From Pholiota molesta (Eukaryota; Basidiomycota; Agaricomycetes; Agaricales; Strophariaceae), in NCBI GenBank assembly GCA_014925825.1, contig JACGCK010000081.1:1-64000 (forward strand): a stretch of 64,000 nt of DNA. Reading direction: 5' to 3'. The notes beneath the pieces were generated by a model. It did no database searches. It was not told the origin of the DNA and saw only the letters and a list, made by a program, of their open reading frames with translations. The translations under genes were made by a program, and so were the position numbers. Position 1 is the first letter of the stretch. Each line of letters starts with the position of its first letter. Of this stretch, positions 44,936-57,109 are shown one piece after another.

Positions 44936-46546
44936 TCATTGGTATGCATAATCAATTACAGCGCAGGAATCTCCTTTTAAGACTACAAAGAGACGGTTGG
45001 ATCGTTCATCGAATAATGGATAGTGGGACCACTCATACGTTGACCACTCATACGGAGAGTCCCACGTCTTATAACAAACAGTTGGAACTAGCAGTGAAGG
45101 AACGTCATTCGTTTTGCACTCGTCACCCGGCCAAAGGTAGCTAGCAATCTCAAGCTCCCCGCTATACCCAACTACACAGGCTTTATCAATACCAAGAGAG
45201 GCCGACAGTGTGTCCATGCCAATCTTGTCAAAGAGTCGTCCGTACCATGGGTTGGCAACACTATGGCGTGGAATGACCAACCCATATATTGCACCATCCG
45301 CGGCAAGAGCCACCCGCGTTGCGTCTTGGTGTAGATATGGTTTAGACAGATGCGTACGGGCATATAACGTGGAGTGAGAGTGCTTCCAGTAGGGTTTAAT
45401 CGTGGATACAGCGGGAAGTTCACCAGGAGGGGCTGACTGAAGATTTGCGATGTCGTAGAGATAAACGCCGTAATCTGAGACAGCGACAAGTTTGCGATCC
45501 GGAAGAAGAGCTATATGTTCCTGTGTGATATATTTTATCATAAAAGTAAGCAGCAGACAAGACAAAGGACTTACAGTATTGACGTATTCGACATCGAAAA
45601 GCAACTTCAAATGTTTAGAATCATCTGATAGGACCCAATCGCAAACTTCGATATAAGAAGGGGACCAAGTTGAGGTAGTTCCTGGAATACACAGAGCTCT
45701 AGCTAGATATCGTCCACGCAAAGTGATCGGATCACTGTAAGTGCGAAAATAGTTACGAAGTGTTTTGATTTTGTCGGCTACGAGCACTGCGTCACTTCCA
45801 TGGCCATTCAAGGTTAGGCGATAGATGTGGATATCAGCAAGAGGCATTGACGGATCATCATTCTTTTCGGAGAAAGAAAATGGTTCAAAAGTGGTATGGG
45901 GAACAAGACAAAAATTGAAGGTCAATTGGGATTCGCTTGAATCCACGTCGGCAGCCATACGCCAAGTCTTCCGAGCACCACCGGAAGTTTTCCCGAGATC
46001 GATGATACATTGGGGCTCTTGGGAGAAAGGACTGTTCAAGTCATATGCATAAACACGGCCAGAACCGCGTTGTGGCGACGTTAACAGGAGCCATCTCCCT
46101 CCTTCCAGGAGGAGGGTGCAATCTCTGGCCTGGTGATCGATTGTTATTGGAACGTTTCGCACCGTTGGTGGCCGTTCGCTTGTCCATCGTACCTCAGATG
46201 AGATCCGTCTTAGCACAATATGTTCGAGTTCTTCGCCCGTATAAGTACCAACTGGCCGTTCTAGGATTGGTGGGGGCATCAACTCGGCGGAAAGGCGATG
46301 AAAGAAGGACACCCAAAGTGGCCGCGCGGTCGATACTTCGTGCAAGCGCTTGCAGGTCTTTGCTCGCATGAGCATATGAGTGCGCTAGCAAATAAATGGC
46401 TATAAACACACCAGTCGACACATAAGGACATCCCTCCATCCCATGTATGCGAATATTTCTACGAGAATTTCAGTCGGGATGTTTTCGAGCTCAGATCTTG
46501 GGTATTGGACTGGGATAAGAGTAATTGACGTTGAATCGTTAGACAT
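44936..46546 (-). CDS. F-box protein, shorter N-terminus
   Basis: Three exons (46546-46412, 46357-45575, 45520-44936) join in frame to about 500 aa. The N-terminal domain exon of the other copies is replaced by a short leader (MSNDSTSITLIPVQYP) directly before the F-box (ELENIPTEILVEIFAYMG, WRDVLMCRL). Body: TCKRLHEVSTARPLW, EGGRWLLLTSPQRGSGRVYA, MAADVDSSESQLTFNFCLVP, IHIYRLTLNGHG. The C-terminal exon resembles the 16077 pseudogene more than the 27784 gene (PPGELPAVSTIKPYWKHS, AIYGLVIPRHS), so this is another subfamily. The second intron is 54 bp and contains no stop, so retention would be in frame. It ends about 460 bp upstream of the next F-box gene, same strand. Confidence 0.88.
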
Positions 46547-47120
46547 TGTGGTGGGACTCCGGAGTTGTCGAAGTTACTAGTATTGACCGTATTGGAAACA
46601 AACGGGAAAGTTGAAATGAACGTTTCCCCCAACAATGTGCTGGCAGGTGCTGGCGCGGTCTCAAGATCTCAACGTTCTCAACCCTGATGTGGTGCTCGCG
46701 AACGTCGATGTGTTCCACCTTCGCTGCTCCGGTTTGATTGCTGGCGATTTTGATGGCTCCACCTTAAGCTGTCTTGCTCGTCGCTGCTTGTCGTCAACAC
46801 AGAAAGAGCAGTAAGAACGTCGTCCGTCGGTGCGCCGATGTCTTGCTCGTGCCCAATTGGGTTGTAAGTACGATGATATCGGATGAGTCACAATGGTGTG
46901 TGCATGATTAACGACAGTTAGACAGCATCACGTACAGAAACACCTAACCAACTGCCTCGTTGCGCGCAGGTTGGGGTGCACGGGGCAGAATGGAGAGAAG
47001 ATTCGGGCGAAATGCGGCAAGTTGGCGGAAAAGATATTTTTATTACGGCCGATCGCGATCAGATTTGGATTTCGGTTAAAGCCGACTGTAACGCAAAATT
47101 TGAACTTGAGAGCAAGAGTG
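46547..47120. other. Intergenic between divergent F-box and SHMT genes
   Basis: The shared promoter region for two divergent genes. A small minus-strand frame (46891-46661) looks spurious. No other feature was supported. Confidence 0.5.
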
Positions 47121-49137
47121 ATGTTGCGATTCCTCTCCAGGCCTCTCCACCGTTCTTCCACCGCTCTCTCCTCCCCAGTAGTCCTCAGATTACGCCAAAA
47201 ACCAATGTCCACCGCCAATACCCCCAGTTTCGTATGTATCATTTTGTCTCAAACCTGCCTAGCATGCTCAGACCCTTCTTTCCGTCCACAGAACAAGGTT
47301 CTCTACCAGCCTCTGGCGGAAATCGACCCCGAGGTCAAGAACATCATCGATAAGGAAACATGGAGGCAGTTCACCGGTCTTGAGCTCATTGCGTCTGAGG
47401 TTCGTCATCATATCGTACCATAAGTCAGAATTGCCAGCTAAACACCGCGACAGAACTTGACGAGTCAGGCCACCATGGAGGCCAACGGCTCCATCCTGAC
47501 CAACAAGTACTCTGAAGGTCTCCCCAATGCGCGTTACTACGGTGGTAACGAGTACATCGACGAGCTCGAGATCCTCTGCCGCAAGCGTGCGCTGCAGGCA
47601 TTCAACCTCGACCCTGCCAAGTGGGGTGTCAACGTCCAACCATACTCTGGCAGTGTAAGCACATATACTTCTCTTGAGGTATCCCATTGCATACTAAAAT
47701 CAACAATCATTCCAGACCGCGAAGTATGTGCTACAAAAGATATCGGAATTGCGGATCCCCGTTGACTGACTCCCCCCTTCAGCTTCGCTGCTCTGACCGC
47801 TCTCATTCAACCCAACGACCGCCTCATGGGTCTCGGGCTCCCTGACGGTGGCCATCTCACTCACGGCTACTACGTGAGTCTCACATTGTATTTCTTGTGC
47901 TTCCGCCCCTGCCTAACAGAACATATCACGTGACTTACAGACCGCGAAGAAGAAAATGACCGCGTCGTCGATTTACTTCCAGTCCCTTCCCTACGGTATC
48001 ACCCCTGAGACCAACCTCATTGACTATGCGGGTCTCGCCGCCCAAGCCAAAATCTTCAAGCCCCGTCTCATTATCTGCGGTGCCTCTGCTTACCCCCGTG
48101 ACTGGACTACGCTGAGCTGAAGAAGACCGCTGCCAAGGAGGGTGCCTGGCTCATGGCCGATATCGCCCACACCAGCGGTCTCATTGCTGCGCAAGAGCTC
48201 AACAACCCCTTCGAGTACTGCGATGTCGTCACCACCACCACGTACGCTTTTCCTTTTGGTGTAATGACTCGTTGGCAAGTTCTAATTCCTACTTTTTTTT
48301 CTAGTCACAAGACTCTCCGTGGCCCTCGTGCTGGTCTCATCTTCTTCCGCAAGGACCTCGAGAACGCCGCTGACCTTGAGAAGCGCGTCAACGAAGCTGT
48401 CTTCCCCGCTTGCCAGGGTGGCCCCCACAACAACGTATGTTATCGAGGAAAATCGCGTCTCTGTAAAACACTTTACTCACATGAGAAACACTTAGACTAT
48501 TGCTGGTATCGCTACTGCTCTCCTCCAGGTCGCCCAACCCGAGTTCAAGGCCTACGCCAAGCAAGTGATCTCCAATGCGCGCGCATTGGCCGAATCCCTC
48601 GTCAACCACGGCTACAAGCTCCAGACCGGCGGCACTGACAACCACTTGGTGCTCTGGGATCTCCGCCCCATCGGTCTCACTGGCAGCAAGGTCGAGAAGG
48701 TCTGCGATCTCATGGGCATCACCATCAACAGTGCGTACCTCTTTCTCCAGTCTCGGCCTCCGTGTGTATACAGATATACTGACCCCATCCCCTCGTCTTC
48801 AGAGAACGCCGTATCCGGCGACGCCTCCGCGCAAGTGCCCGGCGGCATCCGCCTCGGCACGTCCGCGCTGACCTCGCGCGACATGCGCGAGGCGGACATC
48901 AAGGTCGTCGCGGACTTCCTGCACCGCGCCGTGCAGCTCTCGCTCGTGCTGCAGAAGGAGGCGGGCTCGAAGCTGCTGAAGGACTTCGTGCGCGTGGCGA
49001 CGACGCCGGAGGAGGGCAAGCAGGGCTACCAGCTGGTGAAGGAGCTGCGCGCGGAGGTGCAGGCGTTTGCGATGAAGTGGCCGCTGCCTGGTGTGGATGT
49101 GAAGGGGCTGACGAAGCCTGCGGGGATCCATGAGTAG
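47121..49137 (+). CDS. SHMT: Serine hydroxymethyltransferase, one-base frame break
   Basis: PLP enzyme converting serine and tetrahydrofolate to glycine and methylene-THF. ATG 47121 gives a mitochondrial-type leader ([18 protein letters not shown]). An in-frame ATG at 47205 (MSTANTPSF) would give a cytosolic form. Exons include 47121-47231, 47292-47399, 47454-47654, an 8-nt micro-exon 47717-47724, then 47783-47873. Landmarks: [64 protein letters not shown], the PLP lysine in [30 protein letters not shown], and [12 protein letters not shown]. At 48104-48105 the expected DWDYAELKK reads with one G missing (CTGGAC for CTGGGAC), which brings an early stop. All other exons are clean, so an assembly error is likelier than a pseudogene. 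Confidence 0.92.
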
Positions 49138-49539
49138 ATGCGCGTGCGTGCGCGGTGGTGTGGTGGTGGGGCAGGTGCTGTTCCGTGCCCGGGCGGTGGG
49201 ATGAGCCTTTCTCTCCTGTGTCATGTCGCAGAGGAGGAGGGTGTTCCAAAAAGAAGATTCAACGATCATTTTTTTCTGTGTATTATCTTGGATATGTTAG
49301 GTTGCGGACTTCAACATCGTCCGCTGAGAGCCATTTTTAGCAGCTGCTGTATTTCTAGTTACCATTTCATTTGTGTGCCTCATACCTACCATATCATCGT
49401 CCCCACAGTTGCAATGTATATACTTCCGAATGTCTAGATGAGCTTGTCCATGACTTGGATGCTGGACTGAGGGTTTGGTCCCAAAAATACAATTTATCAT
49501 GGTAAGTACAAGGACGGCCGCATCCACCTATCCAACAAC

Positions 49540-50476
49540 TCAATCCAATGAGACGCCATACCACCACTTGTACGGCTTGTATATGTCCCCGTCCTGCGTG
49601 AAATCAGCGCGTCCGAAGAATCTCTGCTTGGATATGAGCAACGGAAGCCAGACTTCATCCGTCTCCCACATCTGAGCGAATGGGATGGCAGGGTACAACT
49701 GGCCCCCTTCCTCTAAACTATCTTGAGTGGTATCCGAAGAAGTGGATAGAGTTGCTGTCGTGGAGAACCACTCTGGGCGCATTTCGTCGCTCCTGCCAGA
49801 ATAATAATAATCATGATAATCTGAGCAGCGGTTCGGAGGAACATGAAGGGGATATATTCGTACTCGGTAACGGTGCCCGTAAACGACTCGGCACGGTATA
49901 TGTCTATCTGGAACGCGAATTTTGCGTCTTTGGTCAGGAAGAAGAGGCTGCCTGCGTGTTCGAGATCGGCTTTGACGCCTGATTCTTCCTGTTTTGGATT
50001 TTACAGGATAGTTAGTTGAAGATGGTGGAGTAAAAGATGGACAAAGACGCACTTCTAGTTCACGGGTGGCTGCTTGTAGAGAGGTTTCTCCTGGTTCTAC
50101 TTTCCCTCCTGAAAGGGTTGCGATCTCTTGTTTGGCATATTGATGAATAGAGAAGTGATTAAGCTCACCAAATCCATTGTATCTGGAATAGCCATCAGGA
50201 TTCAAAGCCAAAATATGATTGACGTAGATACTCACTTTCCCTTGCCAAATCCACGCTTTTTATAGCCGAGAAGCACCTAGGAGGCCAAGGAGGTCAGCCA
50301 CTAAGTGAAATCACCAGAAGCAGTCAAATTAGACGCACCTTGTTGTCCTGAACGATGAAAGCATTTGTGTAATACTTGATTTTAGTGAAGGAAAACCAGG
50401 CGTGTTCGTCCCCACTGCCCGCGTAATACTTGAATGGACCTGTTTGGTTGACTCCTGGAGGAAGGGTGTTGCTCAT
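49540..50476 (-). CDS. NUDIX hydrolase, MTH1/NUDT1-like
   Basis: Six exons (50476-50339, 50276-50236, a 14-nt micro-exon 50182-50169, 50108-50053, 49988-49864, about 49792-49540) join to 208 aa. The NUDIX box is perfect after splicing: GGKVEPGETSLQAATRELEE then ESGV, satisfying Gx5Ex7REUXEEXGU. The exon joins confirm the micro-exon (KKRGFGKGK-YNGF-GGKVEPG). Downstream motifs SDEMRPEWF, IPFAQMWETDEVWLPLLI and FFGRADF correspond to the C-terminal part of MTH1/NUDT1, which hydrolyses oxidised purine triphosphates such as 8-oxo-dGTP. Sanitation of the nucleotide pool is the likely role. A Ser/Thr-rich insert (TTATLSTSSDTTQDSLEEGG) is unusual for the family. Confidence 0.92.
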
Positions 50477-51055
50477 AATTGGTATGTTCTTGAACGGAGT
50501 TGGGATAGATTAAGGACAATTGCGGGGAGATTGCGTCTGGATTGCTGATTTTTCTTCTGGATTTAGCGGTATTCGCGGTGGTGCGTGTAGCGGAAGGAAT
50601 TCAGATGTGGTCCTAGATATTCCTTAGATTGGGCTTGTTGTAAAAGGTCTTTCTCCACTCCGCGAACGCAGAGTTAGATGTTGGTGGGAAGAACATAGAT
50701 CTTGCTCGAAATTGGCAGGAAATGCCAACACGCGTCGCGACGCGTGTTGCGCAAAGATCCGAGTCATATAACACGCGTTCCGTTCAAACTTCGGCGTCCC
50801 CTCCGATAGACGTCGTATGAGTGGTGAGCACCTTTCATCGGCATACTAACCACAGAGTCCCAGAGAACAAAGGCAACAAACTGGCGAAAAGTGTGACTCG
50901 GACAATGCTGGATGTGCGTGGCAGTGCCAACAGCAAAGGCTGTGACAGTCACGGTGGCACAGTGACACAGCCGAGTTGAGATCTGTTACGTCAGCAAATT
51001 GTTTCCTACGAGACACCGCAACGTTCGCGAGCGCTAGGAGACGACCTCGACGACC

Positions 51056-54000
51056 ATGTCGTCGATGACCGTCTCAACGCCCCGCAAACGACAAGCATCA
51101 AGGTCGCCAGACGGCGGACGATATGCGAAACGCCCTCTCAACTCTCCCCCGGAGGAGGGGGAGGTCGACGACACAGCGCCGCCCGCACCAACAATTTTAA
51201 TTCCCCTTCCCCCGAAGCCACAGCCCGCGACCACGACGAAGAAGGTTCCCTTTCCCTTCAAGAAGAAGGATTCATTGAAAACTGCGACAGAAGGGGATGC
51301 TGGGGAGGGGCCGTTGCTCAATGTATTTGCCAAGGTGGAGGAAGAGGCCGAGCGCAGGATGCGAGACGAGCCCAAGAAACCGCCTCGGCCTCCCCGCTTT
51401 GCCCCGAAAGTAGACCACTACGAGCCGCCTCCGACTTTGTCTTTGCTGTCCAGGATAGGAGCAAGAGACGATGCGGTGAGACGGTACAATGACTACAGCA
51501 GAGACGGGCCTCGTCGCGGATCCCCATCACGGCGTTCGCGGTCACCTTCACCCTCTACTTCTTACTATCGCGACAAAGACAGCCGGCATCGACTACCCCT
51601 TGCACGATCTCGGTCCCCACCAGCGGCCAACTTCAGCCCCCCAGCACCGACAGGCTGCGCGACCGGTCAAGAGAACGAGGGTTTGATAGAGACAGAGACA
51701 GAGACTGGGATAGAGACAGAGACCGTGACTGGGATCGAGACCGCGACCGTTATGACGGAGACTCACGGCGGTACCGCCGCAACTCCCCTGGGGATGACCG
51801 CCACTGGCGCCCGGAGCCCCTACGGCGGAGCGACGACCGGGCATGGACGCAAAGGGATGCGCCGTACATGCCTCCCGAAAGACGCCCGAATAGGCGCGAT
51901 GAACGTGCACACGACTTTGAACCCAACAGAAGTGAAGGTTCGCGCTGGCCGCCGCCACCGCTCGTTTCCCCTCCTCCTGCCCCGCCGCCGCCCTCTACAC
52001 TCATCTCCCCACCACCACCTCCGCCGCGATCACCAATACCCCCACCCCCGCGGTCACCGCCTCCTGCACTTCCTCCTCCAGATCTTCCTCCACCCGCACC
52101 GTCACAAACATTCCCTGCCCCACCCTCTGATATTGGCCCGCGTCCTCCGTCCTCGACTCCTCCGCCCGCCCCACCACCTGACATTCGCCTGAAGGATATG
52201 CAACTTCCACCAATTCGCGCCGAGGTTAAGATCACCATGGATCGCCCTCGTGCTCCGCCGGACACTCATTCACCACCGCCGCTTGATTTGGCGCCAATAT
52301 CGACTGCGAGAGCAATGGCCCAGCGGCCGCCAGAAAGACGTTCCGAGAGGCCGCCATTGCCACCGCCATCCGTGAGTGAGACGAATGAGCTCAAAGAACA
52401 ACACCGCAAGGAGATGGAGCAGGCGAAGCTTCGTATGGTCAAGAGAGGATTGCCAACTCGCAGATCCCAGAAGGTGGAAACGCTTGCGTACGGGCATGGT
52501 TTTGTTGGTTGCGGTCAGCAGTCGGATTATGAGGCTACCACCAAATTGGGAGAAGGTACATTCGGGTGCGTCCAACTTTCTCTTTATATTATCTTTCTAT
52601 TCGCTGACGCAAATTTTTGCTCTTGCCCACCAGCGAGGTCCACAAAGCCATTCATAAATCCACAGGAACGGTGGTTGCTCTCAAGCGCATTCTCATGCAC
52701 AACGAGAAGGAAGGCATGCCAGTGACCGCGCTGCGTGAAATCAAGATCTTGAAGGCGCTAAAGCACCCGTGTATTGTGAACATCCTTGACATGTTTGTGG
52801 TGCGAAGTGAGTTTTCTTTTCGTTTTTACTCCATGGTTCCGCAAATAACACATATTTTACAGGTAACGAGAAGGACCCATTGTCCGTATATATGGTTTTC
52901 CCTTATATGGACCACGATCTTGCGGGTCTCTTGGAGAACGAACGTGTCAAGCTACAGCCCAGCCACATCAAACTGTACATGAAGCAACTTCTTGAGGGCA
53001 CGGAGTACATGCACCGCGTATGTTCTTCCTTGTTCCTCCTTCCTCACGTGAATCTGATTACCCTCCTAATCAGAATCACATCCTGCACCGCGATATGAAA
53101 GCAGCCAATTTGCTCATTTCCAACAATGGCACACTGCGCATCGCCGATTTTGGTCTAGCGCGTACATACGCGACGTCCGTCGCCAATGCTCCGCCTAACG
53201 CGACCTCACGCACGGGCAGGGATCGCAGATACACTAACTGTGTCGTGACGCGGTGGTATCGACCGCCGGAGCTGCTTCTGGGCGCGCGCAATTATGGAGG
53301 TGAGGTGGATATGTGGGGCATTGGGTACGCTTTTTGCCTTTCCAACCAAAGCCCGAAGTCGTCTGATAGCTTTTTGTTTTGATCTATAGATGTGTCCTTG
53401 GCGAGATGTTCCAGCGCAAACCAATCCTCCCTGGAACCTCTGACCTTGACCAGCTGGAGAAAATATTTTCCCTTTGCGGGTCTCCCAATCAACACAATTG
53501 GCCATATTTCGACGCACTTCCTGGATGTGAGGGCGTGATTCGATTCAACAGTCACGTAAGAAAAATCAAGAACGTGTTCAATTCGTTAGTCACCATTTTA
53601 TACTTTTGTATTGACTCTGGCTCACGATGGTGTTTTTTTGCAGCGTTGAACCGGAGACGGTTGATCTTCTCGACAAGCTTTTGGTCATCAATCCAAAGCA
53701 GCGCATCACCGCAGCTGAAGCTCTTGAGCATGACTATTTCTGGAGCGATCCCCTGCCCGCCGATCCCAAATCGTGAGTGCCACATGCTCGCGTCTCTGGC
53801 GTCTTTTCATTATCCTTCTTTTGTAGCATGCCTTCCTACGAGGCCTCGCACGAGTACGATAAACGCGGCCACCGCAATCACCCGCCTATGCCCGCGGTAC
53901 CGCCGATGCCAGCGCATGTTGGGAACCAACAAAGGCACCCGCCGCTGGTTGGGAACCAGCAACAGTTCAACCGAGGTGGACCAGGACCAGGACCACGGGG

Positions 54001-54598
54001 TGGTCCTCCGCCACCAATGCCGCCGCACAATTATCCTCCTGATCTTCACAAACGCGGTGGTGGGATGAACAATCCACCCCCGTATCACCTCCAACAGCAA
54101 GGACCCCCAGGTCCACATCCTCTTGGGCCGCCCCCACCGCATCAGCCTCATCCAGATCAATATCGTCATGGCCCGCCGCCACCGCCTGGTGCATTCAACG
54201 CTGGACATCCCGCTCCTCCTTGGCCTTCTTGGCCGCCCGGGGCCTATCCCCCTCCGAACCGACCCCCACCACCACAAGCCGGTGGAGGTGGGTGGAACAG
54301 AGGGAGGCCACCGCTGAGTGATAATCGCAGAGACATGCCGCCGCGCAACGATCGTCGCGATATGCCGCCGCGCAATAACCCGCCCATGCCGTCTTCGCGG
54401 CTGCCCCCTAACCCCAACCTCCCGCCGCGGCCTGCCGCGCCCCTTGGCACCGCGCCTATGGACGAACGCTACCGAGTAGGAGGGACCGGCGGCGGCGGCG
54501 GCGGCGGATATAATGAGAGACGCAGTGAACACCCACCTCCACCTGTTCCTGACGACGTCCCCGACGGGCCGCCAGGCGGTGTCCTGAATTACGGGTAG
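51056..54598 (+). CDS. BUR1: CDK9/Bur1-type kinase with long Pro-rich arms
   Basis: Cyclin-dependent kinase of the P-TEFb class, which phosphorylates the RNA polymerase II CTD and elongation factors. Exons: 51056-52565, 52634-52806, 52863-53027, 53074-53324, 53390-53584, 53644-53772, 53827-54598. Kinase landmarks: [33 protein letters not shown] then LREIK (PVTALRE against PITALRE of CDK9), [41 protein letters not shown] and [16 protein letters not shown]. The N-terminal arm of about 480 residues is rich in Arg/Asp/Pro ([20 protein letters not shown]). The C-terminal arm of about 255 residues is Pro/Gly/His-rich. The frame changes within the N-terminal arm at a six-C run (51637-51642); one more C would join both frames. 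I read this as a probable assembly error. CDK12-type kinases are an alternative. Confidence 0.9.
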
Positions 54599-55076
54599 AT
54601 GATATCTTGTAATTTCTCTTTCTTGGTTTTGGTCTTTCGGAATCCCGTCGTCGGAACTGTCGTTTCATTTGCTTGATCATCGTCCATCACTCTACAAGTA
54701 GTAATAGTCTGAATACATACATCCACAATGCACATCCATCGTTCTTTGTTATTAGCAACTTGTATAAAATCTTGTCCATCGTTTTGTCGTCGCTTTGTCG
54801 TCACTCAATGAAGATTCACTTCATATACCCAGTGACCAGTCATGCATCATATCTGTCCTTACTTTCAAGGCGATAAAACGGGCTAATTAAGGCACATAAA
54901 TTGCATCGCTGATATGATGTAGGGGATAGCAATTAGTGTCGAGAATTATAGCTGTACAACAGAGCAAAGTAAACTAAAGCAAGCTCGTGATAGGAACAGA
55001 ATACATGGATTGATGTACATGGATGAGTAACATAAGAGCTATCGGGATCAACCAAAAGAAGACGGAAACACTGCGG

Positions 55077-57109
55077 TTATAGAATACTTGTTTGACCCAA
55101 TGCTTTGATAAGAATAACTTCTTGGACTATGATGTGCACGGTAAAGTCAGCCACGCGGTGATGATTGGCACACAGACATAAAAAGTAAAAATAACGAACT
55201 TCGAGAAATTATGGCAGACGTCGCCTTTGTGTCCTGTTAGGGCGGAAAGATGGTTGTCAGGACGCGATTCGCAGTAAAGGCGGTGCAAGAACAGAACGAG
55301 GATCATTTCACTGACCACTGCGCAGGTTAAATGGGGATGGAGTCGTCTTCGTTTGGGCGAAGATTGCAGGTGGAGCGATATGAATACGTCCAATAAGTCT
55401 AACCACAGCGTGAGTATCGGAAACGATGAATGATTAGGACTAGAAGCGTACATTTTGCCACTGGCTTTGTCTCGTTCGGTTTGTTGGTGTATGAGGTCAC
55501 GAACGACGAAAACTTGATCCCAGACTTCAGCTTTGCGTCGAGGATATCAAGCTTGTTTAGGAATAATATGAATTCGACGTTGGCTAGAATCTTATTGCTG
55601 CATATCATCTGCCAAAGTCTTATAGAATCCGTCTAAAGCGGTGTCAGGTGCGTTAAATATGAGGGAAAGCACATGCCACTCACCAGGCGATTGACGCTCT
55701 CGTCTTCGGCCAGCACTTGGTTAAACCCTGACATAGGTGCCAAGAAGATGACGGCGTGGACTGTAATATGTGAGCGACAGTGAACTGTGGAGACTCTGAG
55801 ATAAGATTGCATACCATCATCGAAATATTGCGCCCAAGCAGCTGGAGATGACTGTTAGTCGGATAATGAAAAAGGTGGAAGAAATTTGATTCGTCACTCA
55901 CCTCGCTGGCTTCTACTACCCCCAACATCGAATATCGTCCACACGTTAGATTTCCGAGATCCGTTTTCTGCAACTATAGTATGCTGTTCGGGTCCGAGAG
56001 TGGTCACCCGAGCTTTAAGGACGTCATCTTGTGGATTCCCGAGTATCAATTGAATTGAAAACTTGAGACGCCGTTCTAGAGGACATACCTGGCCGGGGTC
56101 GGTAGTCCTCTTTAGTGACGCGCGCCGCTTGATCCAAAAAACTGGATAGAGTGGTAGTTTTAGAGAAACGAATAAAAAAAAATTTACTGCGCACTCACAA
56201 TCCAGGCTGTTCCTGCAGGCCAATTTCTGCAGCACACAGCGTTTTCTGGACGAATGGGTCCTTCCACAGTGCCGCGATTTCGTCGCCTAGCGCCGCAAGT
56301 ATTCGTCGGCTTTGGCCATCCTCTCCTACCATTACATCGCTCTGTGTGCTCGAGCCTGATGAGTCGTCAGACTTATGGCCGAATGCGAAGCCCCGCCGCC
56401 ATCCTGATCCAGACCGGAGAGACACCTCAGTAGCCTTTGCTGGGTTGTAACTCTGCTGTACAACTGAACGTTCGTCGAACGAGCTAAATGTAGAGCGCCC
56501 GGATAACATGTTGATTAGCGTTTCCTCGACTTGTCGTAGGGGTCCTAGCCGAACGCAAAGCCGCCGCAATTCAGAACTAAGAGGGCCACCGCCAGACGAG
56601 CGCCGGCGAGGACTAGAAGTGGAATCGCGGGCATTGTTGCTCTGTGATAGTAGAAAGTTGACAATGAAGTTGACGGATCTAACGAGGTTCAAATGTATCA
56701 CTGGGCGCCAAATCTCAGCCTACGATAGTTAATCAAAATGGATATATTTTCAGGCAAGGAATTTACTTACCTCTCTTTCAAATGACTTCGGTGCAAAATG
56801 CAGTTGGAAATTCTTCAGAGTGGTCGACTTTCCTGATTCTGCTTGACCTTATAAGATAGATCAATACATAGAGTCAATGTTCTCCCAAGTCACGATGAAC
56901 CACATACCTAAAAGCAGAATCTTCGGACCATGCATCTGCTTCTTCCGTAGGCGGTCGACCTCGAGTTGACGATCAATCGAATCGCTCACGCGCTTAGCCT
57001 CCGCCTCAGATATTAAGCGTGCTCCCCGTTCCTCGTCTGTCTCGTGTAGGCGTGGTGACGTCGGTGGCCATTGTATTGTTTGCGACGCTTTCTTGCGAAG
57101 ATTCGACAT
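55077..57109 (-). CDS. G-protein alpha subunit, atypical
   Basis: Start ATG 57107-57109, stop TAA at 55077-55079, about ten exons, roughly 500 aa against the usual 350. P-loop: KILLLGQAESGKST split by an intron near 56900. The helical domain is enlarged by a Ser/Arg/Gly-rich insert (SSPRRRSSGGGPLSS, RRGFAFGHKSDDSSGSSTQS). Switch I: FLDQAARVTKEDYRPRPD and KARVTTLG. Switch II: FDVGGSRSQRAAW, where the catalytic glutamine of DVGGQRSER is Ser. G4: FILFLNKLDILDAKLKSG. G5: TCAVDTKATSAIISR. C-terminus: QEVILIKALGQTSIL. The Asn/Lys/Asp nucleotide-specificity residues are kept. A Gln-to-Ser change should slow GTP hydrolysis (family knowledge). No N-myristoylation Gly2: it starts MSNLRKK. Confidence 0.9.

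Noticed and set aside
46661..46891. A 76-codon minus-strand frame between the F-box and SHMT genes
   Set aside because: Arg/Ser-rich without recognisable similarity, in the shared promoter region.
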